Shown here: in pieces, positions 6,250 to 13,240 of the stretch
Layout: each line of letters starts with the position of its first letter
Numbering within the stretch: the first letter of the stretch is position 1
Position numbers and translations under genes: made by a program
The notes under the pieces: model-generated
What the model was told of the DNA's origin: nothing
The model's database searches: none
Seen by the model: only the letters and a program-made list of their open reading frames with translations
Assembly: GCA_050701795.1 (NCBI GenBank)
Contig: JBOGDK010000102.1
Span: 1-13,242, forward strand
DNA: 13,242 nt
Reading direction: 5' to 3'
Source of the DNA: WHSM01 sp050701795
GTDB lineage: Bacteria > Actinomycetota > Actinomycetes > Mycobacteriales > Micromonosporaceae

Positions 6250-7052
6250 CCGCCGCCGTGACCCGAGCGGTCGGGGTCGACGTGGGCGGCTCCAAGATCG
6301 CCGCTGGGATCGTGGACACCGGGACCGGAGAGGTGCAGCGGCTGCACGTCGAGCCGACCCAGGCCAGCCTGGGTGGACGGTTCGTCCTGGAACGCTGCGG
6401 GCGCCTCGTCGCGGAACTGAACCGGGACCGGCTTCCGATCGGGGTCGGCCTCTGCGAACTGATCGACCGCGACGGTCAGATCCGCAGCGGCGTCACGGTG
6501 GACTGGCGGCGCCTCGACGTTGCGGCGGCGCTGGGCACCGTGACGCTGGAGTCAGACGTACGGGCCGCCGCCCTGGCGGAAGCCCGGTTCGGCGCCGGCC
6601 GGGGCAAGGAGAGCTTCCTGTACCTGAGCATCGGCACCGGCGTCGCCCACACGCTGGTGCTGGGCGGTCAGCCGTACCGGGGGGCGCACGGCTACGCGCT
6701 CATGGTCGGAGCCCCGCCGATCGAGTTCACCTCCAGCGGCGCCGCGCTCACCACGGCGGCCGGCACCGATCCCCGTACTGCCCTCAACGAGCCCGCTCAC
6801 CGGGATCTGCTCGACTCCGCCGGCCAGTCGCTGGGGCAGGCGCTCGCGTTCCTGATCCATGCGCTCGACCCGGAGGTGGTGGTCATCGGCGGCGGGCTGG
6901 GCCTCAACCCGCGCTACCGGTCCCGCATCGCCGAAGCCGCCAGGGGGTACCTGTACGCGGACAGGCTCGCCGAGACGCCGATCCTCGCCGCGGGGTTGGG
7001 TACGTCTGCCGGTGTGGTGGGTGCCGCACTGACCGCGGCGCCGCACATCTGA
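6246..7052 (+). CDS. Short, atypical ROK-family protein (putative sugar kinase)
   Basis: A 268-residue protein of the ROK (actin/hexokinase-fold) family without a DNA-binding domain, so a kinase-like enzyme rather than a NagC/XylR-type repressor. The phosphate loop VGVDVGGSKIAAGIVD (Asp12 to Lys17) is clear. A ROK-like ESDVRAAALAEARFGAG contains Asp104, which aligns with the catalytic Asp of the usual NDANAAALGE. LSIGTGVAHTLVLGGQPYRG and the late motif PEVVVIGGGLG are also present. The usual GExGH segment is replaced by GAHGYALM (147-154), and no CxCGxxGC zinc loop follows. The protein is shorter than ordinary ROK kinases (about 300 residues). Activity is therefore uncertain. Start ATG 6246 lies in an ATGA overlap, and in-frame sequence upstream is inside the cupin gene. 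It is the last gene of the coupled operon. Confidence 0.85.
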   Translation: MTAAVTRAVGVDVGGSKIAAGIVDTGTGEVQRLHVEPTQASLGGRFVLERCGRLVAELNRDRLPIGVGLCELIDRDGQIRSGVTVDWRRLDVAAALGTVTLESDVRAAALAEARFGAGRGKESFLYLSIGTGVAHTLVLGGQPYRGAHGYALMVGAPPIEFTSSGAALTTAAGTDPRTALNEPAHRDLLDSAGQSLGQALAFLIHALDPEVVVIGGGLGLNPRYRSRIAEAARGYLYADRLAETPILAAGLGTSAGVVGAALTAAPHI

Positions 7053-7117
7053 GGGCCGGTCTTCAACGAACATGGCGAAAGATCGCTAGGAGTTTTCCGT
7101 CTCCGGATCGGACGAAC

Positions 7118-7453
7118 ATGCAGTGGCTACTGCTCACCGGCGCGATCGGCGTCGAAGTCTGCGCGACGTTGGCGCTGCGCGCTTCTGACGGTTTCACCAG
7201 GGTCACCTGGGCCGCCGTCACGGTCGCTGGTTACCTGCTCGCCTTCGTACTGCTGTCCCAGGTGCTCCGGCTCGGGATGCCGGTGGGCGTCGCGTACGCC
7301 ATCTGGTCCGGTGTCGGGGTGGCGCTCACCGCTGTCGCCGGCAAATTCCTGTGGGACGACCCCCTGACCCCGTTCATGGGGCTCGGCATCCTGCTGATCA
7401 TCGGCGGTGTCGCTCTTGTGCAGTCCGGCACCCCGTCACATGGCGGAGGCTGA
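7118..7453 (+). CDS. Small multidrug resistance (SMR) family transporter
   Basis: A 111-residue inner-membrane protein with four hydrophobic helices, the standard size for EmrE/QacE/SugE-like SMR proteins. These work as dimers and exchange cationic compounds, or guanidinium, for protons. The essential membrane glutamate is present (GAIGVEVCATLALRAS, Glu13, equivalent to EmrE Glu14), as are ASDGFT after helix 1 and the conserved YAIWSGVGVALTAVAG segment containing the functional Trp. The C-terminus ends in SHGGG. ATG 7118 follows 65 bases after the ROK stop with only a weak Shine-Dalgarno (GGATCGGAC), so it may be part of the upstream operon or independently transcribed. Substrate and link to the pathway are unknown. 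Confidence 0.9.
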   Translation: MQWLLLTGAIGVEVCATLALRASDGFTRVTWAAVTVAGYLLAFVLLSQVLRLGMPVGVAYAIWSGVGVALTAVAGKFLWDDPLTPFMGLGILLIIGGVALVQSGTPSHGGG

Positions 7454-7482
7454 GCGGCCCGGCCATATGGGTTGACGGCCGC
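7454..7482. terminator. Possible hairpin between convergent genes
   Basis: A perfect 6-bp inverted repeat, GCGGCC (7454-7459) and GGCCGC (7477-7482), with a 17-base loop lies directly after the SMR stop and before the convergent CoA-transferase end. No U tract follows, so it is only a candidate bidirectional terminator. Confidence 0.3.
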
Positions 7483-7509
7483 GCAACGGAACCGGGGTGT
7501 CCGCCATCC

Positions 7510-8760
7510 TCACTCCTCCTGCTCGGGCCCCGCGGCGCGCTTCCGGTGGCCCGTGGCTCGCACTTCGGGGCCCGCGGCGAGCCAGTCGCGGACGTCCCGG
7601 TCGTCAGCACCGAGGCCGGGCGGTGGCCGTACGGCCGCGGTCCGGTACCCGCTCCAGCGCACCGGGTGCCTCACCTGCCGGGTCCAGCCTTCCGCCACGT
7701 CGACGGTGGGTTCCAGGCCGAGACGCTCGGCGAGGTCCACAGCCTCCGGGATCGTGTTGACCTTGCCCGCCGGGACCCTGGCGGCGGTCAGCCGTTCCAC
7801 CCACCTTTGCGCGTCATCGGTCGCCAGCCGCTGCTCCAGCTCGACCCGGAGCGCGGGCCGGTGCGTCACTCTCGCGGCGTTGCCTGCGAACCGCGGATCC
7901 GTGGCCAGTTCGGGCCGGCCGAGCACGGTGACCAGACGACTGAACTGACCGTCATTGCCGCAGGCCACGGCGATCGGAGCGTCCCGGCACCGCAGCGTCT
8001 CGTACGGGGCGATGCTCGGGTGCTGGTTGCCCATCCGGCGTGCCGGTACGCCGGTCTCCAGACTGGCCTGACCCTGGTTCACCAGGGCCGCCAGCAGGCT
8101 GGACAGCAGACTGACCTCGATCCGGTCACCCCTGCCGGTACGCCGCCGCCCCTCGATAGCGGCGAGGATCCCGATCACCGCGTCCTTCCCGGTGACCACG
8201 TCGACCAGCGCGACACCGACCTTCGCCGGTTCACCGTCCGGGGCGCCGGTGATGCTCATCAGCCCGCCGACGGCCTGGAGGATGAAGTCGTACCCGAGGA
8301 GGTCTCTACCGTCGCGGCTCCCGAAGCCGTTGATCGAGCAGTAGACGACGCCGGGGTTTCGCGCGGCGACGGTGGTGTAGCCGAGCCCGAGACGATCCAT
8401 GGTGCCGGGGGTGAAGTTCTCCACGACGACGTCCGCGCGAGCGGCGATCTCGGTGGCGGTGGCGAGGTCGTCGGGTTCCGTGAGCTCCAGGGCGATGGAC
8501 TGTTTGGACCGGTTGACGCTCTCGTGGTATGTCGACCCGTAAGCCGACCACGGGGGACCCCATGACCGGGTCTCGTCACCGGAGCCTGGGCGCTCGATCT
8601 TGATGACGGTCGCCCCGAGGTCGGCGAGGGTCATCGTCGCCAACGGTCCGGCGAGGACCCTGCTGAAGTCGGCGACGACGATGTTCTCCAGCGGCGTGCC
8701 GTGGCTGCCGCTGTACGGCGCCGGTTCCGGGACACGGTCGTGGCTGGGGTCGATGCGCAT
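7510..8760 (-). CDS. CaiB/BaiF-family (class III) CoA-transferase
   Basis: A 416-residue cytoplasmic enzyme that moves CoA between carboxylic acids through an aspartyl-CoA intermediate. The family pattern is strong: LENIVVADFSRVLAGPLATM and LADLGATVIKIERPGSGDETR at about 24-65, NRSKQSIALEL at 83-93, VVVENFTPGTMDRLGLGY at 111-128, and YCSINGFGSRDGRDLLGYDF at 140-159. The predicted catalytic Asp187 lies in VGVALVDVVTGKDAV. Length matches the usual ~400 residues. The start is ATG at 8760 with AGGAG at 8770-8766, spaced 5 bases. The open frame extends upstream to about 9006, but that part is Arg-rich with poorer third-position GC and is not counted. No acyl-CoA partner gene lies beside it, so its acid substrate is unknown. 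It is transcribed away from the YibE/F-type gene. Confidence 0.92.
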   Translation of the reverse strand: MRIDPSHDRVPEPAPYSGSHGTPLENIVVADFSRVLAGPLATMTLADLGATVIKIERPGSGDETRSWGPPWSAYGSTYHESVNRSKQSIALELTEPDDLATATEIAARADVVVENFTPGTMDRLGLGYTTVAARNPGVVYCSINGFGSRDGRDLLGYDFILQAVGGLMSITGAPDGEPAKVGVALVDVVTGKDAVIGILAAIEGRRRTGRGDRIEVSLLSSLLAALVNQGQASLETGVPARRMGNQHPSIAPYETLRCRDAPIAVACGNDGQFSRLVTVLGRPELATDPRFAGNAARVTHRPALRVELEQRLATDDAQRWVERLTAARVPAGKVNTIPEAVDLAERLGLEPTVDVAEGWTRQVRHPVRWSGYRTAAVRPPPGLGADDRDVRDWLAAGPEVRATGHRKRAAGPEQEE

Positions 8761-9069
8761 ATGTGCTCCTGGATCGCGGCGGACAGCACGTCGAGCCCGC
8801 CAGCGGGCAGGTCGTCGCCGACGGCAGACCCGGGCGGCGATATCCGGGCCCGGATCCAGCGTGCCAGGGTCGTCATGAGCCGAGCGCGCTGGCCCATCGG
8901 CGCCGCCCCCTGACGGCTGTGGCCGGATTTCTGGCGGCCAGCGGCTCGGGTAGCGTGAGCGTCGGTTTGTCGCTCCCCGCTCCCCGCGGCCCGCGTCGTG
9001 GTCCATCGCATGCCGCGCCCCGCCTCTTCGGCCCGCGCGGCGGGCTCATCCGGTAGGAGGACCCATCCC
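8761..9069. other. 309-bp divergent intergenic region, partly coding-like
   Basis: This gap separates the CoA-transferase and YibE/F-type genes. It contains their two ribosome binding sites (8770-8766 minus, GGAGG 9056-9060 plus). A weak plus-strand promoter candidate is TTTCTG 8928-8933 with TAGCGT 8951-8956, 17 bases apart. On the minus strand a frame starting at ATG 8897 (or 8876) runs MGQRARLMTTLARW, then GDDLPAGGLDVLSAAIQEHI, and continues out of frame over the CoA-transferase start to 8631, making 88 residues. In the 38 codons before the CoA-transferase start, about 33 end in G or C, higher than in the other two minus frames. It could be a small gene or a remnant; no family is recognised. 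Confidence 0.3.
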
Positions 9070-10479
9070 ATGACCACGGGTCATCGGCACCGGGCGGATC
9101 CTGACACGAGGCAACCCTGGCGGTTCATCCTCGCCGTGATCGTCCCCTCCGCGCTGATCGTGCTGATCGCGATGGTCTGGCTGTGGCCGCCCGACCGGGC
9201 GACCCCGACCCCACAGGAGGGTACGGGGCAGAGGCTGGCCGGTGTAGTGACGCTCGTCGACCCCGAGCCGTGCCCCAAGCAACCCGCGGGCGAAGGGCGG
9301 CCGCTGAAGAATCAGGTCTGCGGCGAACTCCTGGTACGCGTGCTCGAGGGTCCCGACGAAGGCGAAGAGGTCCTCCTCGACATGCCGAACGGGCCGGGTG
9401 CGCCCCGGGTCGCCGAGGGCGACGAGGTGGTGCTGATGCACCTGCCGGACACGGTGAGCGGGGAGCCGTACCAGCTCATCGACCACGAACGCGGTAGTCA
9501 GCTGTGGCTGCTCGCCGCCGCGTTCGTGCTCGCGGTGGTCGCGTTCGGTCGTTGGAAGGGGCTGACCGCGCTCGCTGGCCTCGGCGTCACGTTCGCGGTG
9601 CTGCTGCTGTTCGTGGTACCGGCGATCCTCGCCGGGGAATCGCCGCTGCTGGTCGCCATCGTCGGCTCGGCGGCGATCATGCTGACAGTCCTGTATCTCA
9701 CCCACGGGTTGTCCACGTCCACGTCCGTGGCGGTGGTGGGTACGCTCGCCAGCCTCACCCTCACCGGGCTGCTGTCCGCCGTGGCGGTCAGCGTCACCCA
9801 TCTGACCGGTATCGCCGACGAGGACTCCAGCTACCTCGGCATGGTGTACGGGGTGAACATGCAGGGCCTGCTGCTCGCGGCGATCCTGATCGGTTCCCTC
9901 GGGGTGCTCGATGACGTGACAGTGACGCAGTCGGCCACCGTCACTGAACTGGCCCGAGCCAACCCCGGATACCGGTTCGGCGACCTCTACCGGGCCGCCA
10001 CCCGGGTCGGTCGATCCCACATCGCCTCGGTGATCAATACGATTATCCTCGCGTACGCGGGGGCGTCGCTGCCGGTGCTGATCCTGATCGCCGCCGCGGA
10101 GCAGCCTCTGGGTCAGGTGCTCACCGACCAGTTGATTGCGCAGGAGCTGGTACGCAGTGCGGTGGGCACCATCGGACTGATCGCCGCCGTCCCGATCACC
10201 ACCGCGCTCGCCGCGTTCACCGCCCGCCGGGTGGTCGACCCCGACAGCAGCCCCGGCCATGATCCTGACCACGGCCACAGCCGCGGCCACAACCACGACC
10301 ATCACTCTGACCACGGCCCCGGCCATGACTCCGGCTATGGCCACGGCCCCGGCGACCGTGGTCGGTATCCGGCGGATCCGGAGCCCGCCGGCCCACCCGG
10401 GCGTGACCCGTATGGCGCCACGGACGAGTACCCCGACACCTGGTCCCGGGAACGAGGTCGGCAGGTCACGGAATGGTGA
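9070..10479 (+). CDS. YibE/F-like membrane protein with histidine-rich C-terminal tail
   Basis: A 469-residue polytopic membrane protein of the YibE/F family, whose biochemical role is not established. One N-terminal helix (FILAVIVPSALIVLIAMVWLW, about 20-40, shown split as FILAVIVPSALI and VLIAMVWLW) is followed by an extracytoplasmic domain of roughly 100 residues. About seven further helices then run from LWLLAAAFVLAVVAF to VGTIGLIAAVPITTALAAF. The family-typical GMVYGVNMQGLLLAAILIGS and LGVLDDVTVTQSATVTEL segments are present. Residues 397-425 carry ten histidines in 29 residues, interspersed with Asp and Gly, and look like a metal-binding tail; the remaining end is Pro/Asp/Arg-rich. ATG 9070 has AGGAGG 9 bases upstream (GGAGG at 9056-9060); an earlier in-frame start at 8998 lacks support. 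Confidence 0.88.
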   Translation: MTTGHRHRADPDTRQPWRFILAVIVPSALIVLIAMVWLWPPDRATPTPQEGTGQRLAGVVTLVDPEPCPKQPAGEGRPLKNQVCGELLVRVLEGPDEGEEVLLDMPNGPGAPRVAEGDEVVLMHLPDTVSGEPYQLIDHERGSQLWLLAAAFVLAVVAFGRWKGLTALAGLGVTFAVLLLFVVPAILAGESPLLVAIVGSAAIMLTVLYLTHGLSTSTSVAVVGTLASLTLTGLLSAVAVSVTHLTGIADEDSSYLGMVYGVNMQGLLLAAILIGSLGVLDDVTVTQSATVTELARANPGYRFGDLYRAATRVGRSHIASVINTIILAYAGASLPVLILIAAAEQPLGQVLTDQLIAQELVRSAVGTIGLIAAVPITTALAAFTARRVVDPDSSPGHDPDHGHSRGHNHDHHSDHGPGHDSGYGHGPGDRGRYPADPEPAGPPGRDPYGATDEYPDTWSRERGRQVTEW

Positions 10480-10515
10480 CGAGCTGAGTTCCTGGAACCG
10501 GACCTGAAGGAAAGC

Positions 10516-10544
10516 TTCAATATGTCTCTGATGACTGTTAGCGT
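10516..10544 (+). promoter_or_regulatory. Candidate promoter of the secreted hydrolase gene
   Basis: TTCAAT at 10516-10521 and TAGCGT at 10539-10544 are 17 bases apart in the only AT-richer patch of the 111-bp gap between the YibE/F-type stop and the hydrolase start. The -10 fits TANNNT and the -35 is weak. The leader would be about 40 bases long. Confidence 0.35.
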
Positions 10545-10590
10545 TCGCCGATCGTAGGCGAGGCAGCGGGCATCCGAAGGGACGTCGTCC

Positions 10591-11484
10591 ATGAAGAGCT
10601 TCACGGCGTGGCTGATACGGCGGGCGTTGCCGGTGGCGGCGGCGACGGCGCTCGGTGTGTCCCTGGTCGCGATACCGCAGGCGGCGTCGGCGGTGGAGAA
10701 GAGCGGCTTGAACGTCGGGCACCTGAACATCAAATGGGACCTGTCACGTGAGGCGTTCCTGGCGGATCTCAACCTGATCACCTCACGCGCAGGCATGGTG
10801 GGCCTCAACGAAGTACGCGAAAAGCGCGCCGTCCTCGAGAACTGGGCCGAGCGGAACGGGTGGCATCTCTACGCCCCTGACCCCGCCGCGGCGAGCTCGG
10901 AAGCGCTGCTGGCGAAGAAGTCGGTGTACAGCGTGATCAGCCGCAATTCCACGTTCGTGTGCGACATCAACCCCGGTGAGCTGCCGGTCCCGAAGTACCT
11001 CAACTGGGTCCGCTACCAGCACAAGGCGAGCGGCCGGAGCATCTACCACATCAACCTGCACGCCGTGTCGGGCATCGACAACGCGGGTCATCCGCGCGAC
11101 CTTCCTCGTACGAAGTGCGCTGAGAAGCACTTCCGGATGGTCCGTGACCTGGCGGCGGACAAGTCCCGGTACGGCCAGGTCGTCGTCACCGGCGACCTCA
11201 ACGTCGACTACGTCAACGATCGGCAGGTCCGCTACCAGAACTTCCCGTTCGTGGTACTGGACGAGCGGGACCGGGCCGATGCGATTCCCGGACTGCGTTC
11301 CAGCTACTCACTTCACGGAGTCAAAGGCACCGGTACCCACGGCACCCGCCACATCGACTACGCCTACTTCTGGAAGCGTCAGCCGGAACGCCGGCGGCTC
11401 TGGATGATCGACTACGCCATCGTCGGTGGCACCAACTCCGACCACAACGGGATCGTCGCCAAGTTCTCGATCCAGCACCTCTGA
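10591..11484 (+). CDS. Secreted endonuclease/exonuclease/phosphatase-family hydrolase
   Basis: A 297-residue exported protein with the DNase I-like fold. A Sec signal peptide is clear: basic MKSFTAWLIRRA, a hydrophobic core, and AxA cleavage after ASA (Ala34). Metal and catalytic motifs appear in family order: GLNEVRE with Glu74, INLHAVSG with His157, GDLNVD with Asp201 and Asn204, and SDHNGIVA with Asp284 and His285. This family cleaves phosphodiesters or phosphomonoesters in DNA, RNA, phosphoinositides or sphingolipids, and the substrate here is open. Two cysteines in the mature part (Cys124, Cys176) could form a disulfide. AGGGA about 9 bases upstream supports ATG 10591. It appears to be a single-gene unit. 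Its role could be extracellular nucleic-acid degradation for phosphate or defence. Confidence 0.88.
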   Translation: MKSFTAWLIRRALPVAAATALGVSLVAIPQAASAVEKSGLNVGHLNIKWDLSREAFLADLNLITSRAGMVGLNEVREKRAVLENWAERNGWHLYAPDPAAASSEALLAKKSVYSVISRNSTFVCDINPGELPVPKYLNWVRYQHKASGRSIYHINLHAVSGIDNAGHPRDLPRTKCAEKHFRMVRDLAADKSRYGQVVVTGDLNVDYVNDRQVRYQNFPFVVLDERDRADAIPGLRSSYSLHGVKGTGTHGTRHIDYAYFWKRQPERRRLWMIDYAIVGGTNSDHNGIVAKFSIQHL

Positions 11485-11525
11485 AGCTCCGCCGTAGCCG
11501 GCCGGCGTGGCTGATCGATCGGTGC

Positions 11526-12365
11526 TCAGTGGCGAAACGCGTCAGCGTGGGCGGCGACCCACTCCGGGAAGGTACGTGCCGGCCTGCCGGTGATGTCCTC
11601 GACGGTCGGCAGCACGGTGTGGGCGGACCCGGGCGGGTGTTCTCCGTACCCGATGACCGCGTCGATCACGTCGTCACCGAAGCCCGCGTCCCGCATCTGC
11701 TGCCGCATCTGTTGGCTGGTCAGCTCGATGAACTCGATCTGGCGGCCGGTCTGTTCCGCGATGTGTTTCGTCGCCTCGACCGGCGTGATGTTGTCAGGCC
11801 CGGTCGGTACGTAAGTCTTGCCGGAGTGGCCGGGCTCCAGCAGGGCCGAGGCGATCACCGCCGCCACATCAGCCTCGTCGACCAGCGCGTGGGGCTGTGA
11901 TCCGAACGGGGCACGTACCACCCCCTCGGTACGGATCGACTCCGCCCACTGCAACTTGTTCGCCATGAACTCGACCGGCCGTACGTGCGTCCATTCCAGA
12001 CCGGAGGCGGCGACCGCGTCGGCGACGGCGAGCTCGTCCTCGGTCCCGGTCAACACCGTCACCCGACGGACCCCGGCGCTGGTGCGGGCGTGTGCCAGCA
12101 CCGCTTCAGCGGTCTTCAGCGGCGTGTAGCCGTCGCCGCCGATGGCGATCAGGTGCATCGCGGTGACACCGGTGAGCGCGGCGTCGAGGCTTTCGGGAGC
12201 CGTGAGGTCTCCGGCGACGATCTCGACCGCGTCCGGCAGTGGTTGCCCGGTGCGGGCGCGGCCCGGGTCGCGGGTGAGTACGCGTACCGGCTGGCCGGCT
12301 CGTACCAGGTGGTTGACGACGTGACGGCCGACGGTCCCGGTCGCCCCGGTCACGAGGATGGTCAT
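11526..12365 (-). CDS. NmrA-like NAD(P)-binding protein (atypical SDR)
   Basis: A 279-residue cytoplasmic protein of the NmrA/NAD(P)H-binding group of atypical short-chain dehydrogenases. The dinucleotide loop is TGATGTVG (Gly7, Gly10, Gly13). VRVLTRDPGRA follows strand 2, and VEIVAGDLTAPESLDAAL is the usual adenine-side segment. WTHVRPVEFMANKL and YVPTGPDNITPVEATKHIAE match quinone-reductase/NmrA-like proteins such as QdoR/YtfG-type enzymes, which lack the full catalytic YxxxK. ATG 12365 is preceded by GGAGGG 9 bases upstream. It is divergent from the TetR gene with only 64 bp between, so it is the likely target of that regulator. Reaction and substrate are unknown; quinone or NAD(P)H redox sensing is possible. 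Confidence 0.88.
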   Translation of the reverse strand: MTILVTGATGTVGRHVVNHLVRAGQPVRVLTRDPGRARTGQPLPDAVEIVAGDLTAPESLDAALTGVTAMHLIAIGGDGYTPLKTAEAVLAHARTSAGVRRVTVLTGTEDELAVADAVAASGLEWTHVRPVEFMANKLQWAESIRTEGVVRAPFGSQPHALVDEADVAAVIASALLEPGHSGKTYVPTGPDNITPVEATKHIAEQTGRQIEFIELTSQQMRQQMRDAGFGDDVIDAVIGYGEHPPGSAHTVLPTVEDITGRPARTFPEWVAAHADAFRH

Positions 12366-12389
12366 CTTACATCGCCCTCCAGGATATCG

Positions 12390-12407
12390 TTACGTACCGT
12401 ATCGTAA
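12390..12407. promoter_or_regulatory. Candidate TetR operator palindrome
   Basis: TTACGTACCGTATCGTAA is an inverted repeat with perfect 5-bp arms (TTACG and CGTAA) around an 8-bp centre, between the divergent NmrA-like and TetR starts. On the minus strand it lies just upstream of, or over, the likely promoter (a TATCCT -10-like hexamer at 12388-12383). On the plus strand it precedes TAGACT. Position and symmetry suit TetR-family autoregulation. Confidence 0.45.
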
Positions 12408-12416
12408 TCTAACGGC

Positions 12417-12430
12417 TAGACTACAGGACG
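12417..12430 (+). promoter_or_regulatory. Candidate -10 box giving a leaderless TetR message
   Basis: TAGACT at 12417-12422 fits TANNNT and lies 7 bases before the GTG at 12430, so transcription would start at about the first codon. No good -35 hexamer is visible at 16-18 bases, and no properly spaced Shine-Dalgarno is present. Confidence 0.3.
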
Positions 12431-13098
12431 TGGACGCGGGTCAACAGGAGGCAGGTCAGGGGTCGCGGGGGCGGCCACGCGACCCCCAGATCGATCGAGT
12501 CGTGCTCGAGTCGACTCTGACCCTGCTCGACGAAGCGGGGTACGGGCACGTCGCGATCGAGGAGGTGGCACGTCGTAGCCACACCACGAAGCCGGCGATC
12601 TACCGGCGGTGGCGTACCCGACAGGACCTGGTCCTCGCGGCACTGGCGACCCGGCTGCGGCATGCTCGGACGCCCGACACCGGTTGCACGATGTGCGACC
12701 TGAACGAGGGCATCACCGTGTTCATCGCGGCGTTCCGCCGGATCCGGCCGGACGTGCTCGGGCCGTTGCTGGCCGACTGCGCGCCGGGCACCCGGCTGCA
12801 CGAGGCGTTCATGGCGACGCTGTTCGATCCGCCCCGCACGGCGGTCGCCGAGATGCTGGACCGGGCGGTCGCGCGTGGCGACATCCGCGGTGACGTGGAC
12901 AGGAATCTCGTCCTGGACATGCTCGGGTCACTGGTTCACTATCGGGCGCTGTTCGGCCACGCGCCGACCAGCCCCAACGAGGTCGAGCACGCGGTCAACG
13001 CGCTGCTGCGGGGCATCGCGACGAACTATCCGGCCCTGCTCGCCCACAGTCGCGCCATGGCGGCCGGTCCGCCGGCCCACGCGGCCCACTCAGGCTAA
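12430..13098 (+). CDS. TetR-family transcriptional regulator
   Basis: A 222-residue regulator. A basic lead (GSRGRPRDPQIDRVV) is followed by the TetR helix-turn-helix at about 28-70: LESTLTLLDEAGYGHVAIEE, VARRSHTTKPAIYRRW, then RTRQDLVLAAL. The C-terminal ligand/dimer domain (about 75-205) is not specific enough to name a ligand, although CTMCDLNEGITVFIAAFRRI and LLADCAPGTRLHEAF are TetR_C-like. GTG 12430 is chosen as start because the family homology begins soon after. The open frame extends back to 12358, overlapping the NmrA-like start and the candidate operator, which is unlikely. It probably represses itself and the divergent NmrA-like gene. The gene ends 19 bp before the convergent neighbour. 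Confidence 0.92.
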   Translation: MDAGQQEAGQGSRGRPRDPQIDRVVLESTLTLLDEAGYGHVAIEEVARRSHTTKPAIYRRWRTRQDLVLAALATRLRHARTPDTGCTMCDLNEGITVFIAAFRRIRPDVLGPLLADCAPGTRLHEAFMATLFDPPRTAVAEMLDRAVARGDIRGDVDRNLVLDMLGSLVHYRALFGHAPTSPNEVEHAVNALLRGIATNYPALLAHSRAMAAGPPAHAAHSG

Positions 13099-13117
13099 GG
13101 CGAGACATTGGGCATCC

Positions 13118-13240
13118 CTAAGGCTGGTCGGTTGGGCCCGGTGCCTCGGGGGCCGTGCCACGCAGGCGGTAGCCGTCGAGGAAGGTGTGCACCGCGGCGG
13201 TGACCATGACGGCGATCTCCTCCTCAGTGATCCGCTCGCG
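13118..13240 (-). CDS. C-terminal fragment, probably another TetR-family regulator
   Basis: Forty codons and a TAG stop (13120-13118) of a leftward gene are inside the window; its start lies beyond the right edge. The visible end reads RERITEEEIAVMVTAAVHTF then LDGYRLRGTAPEAPG. A long amphipathic helix followed by a Pro/Gly-rich end is the usual tail of TetR-type regulators (helix 9 or 10). Third positions are GC-rich, supporting coding. The family is an inference from this short piece only. Confidence 0.5.
   Translation of the reverse strand, partial: RERITEEEIAVMVTAAVHTFLDGYRLRGTAPEAPGPTDQP

Noticed and set aside
6170..7117. Long open frame leading into the SMR gene
   Set aside because: The part before ATG 7118 is an out-of-frame shadow of the ROK gene; SMR proteins begin at the first helix.
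10258..10350. Repetitive GGCCAYGAC-like run as a DNA repeat or CRISPR-like array
   Set aside because: It is explained by His/Asp/Gly codons in the tail of the YibE/F-type protein; there are no regular repeats with unique spacers.
9046..10722. 558-codon open frame on the minus strand opposite the YibE/F-type gene
   Set aside because: It is antisense to a well-supported membrane protein, is low complexity (Arg/Gly/His/Gln-rich) and has no recognisable domain. Long antisense frames are expected at this GC content.
11485..11525. GCCGGCCGGC segment as a terminator between convergent genes
   Set aside because: Only short overlapping palindromes with wobble pairs could be drawn and no T tract follows, so it is not supported.
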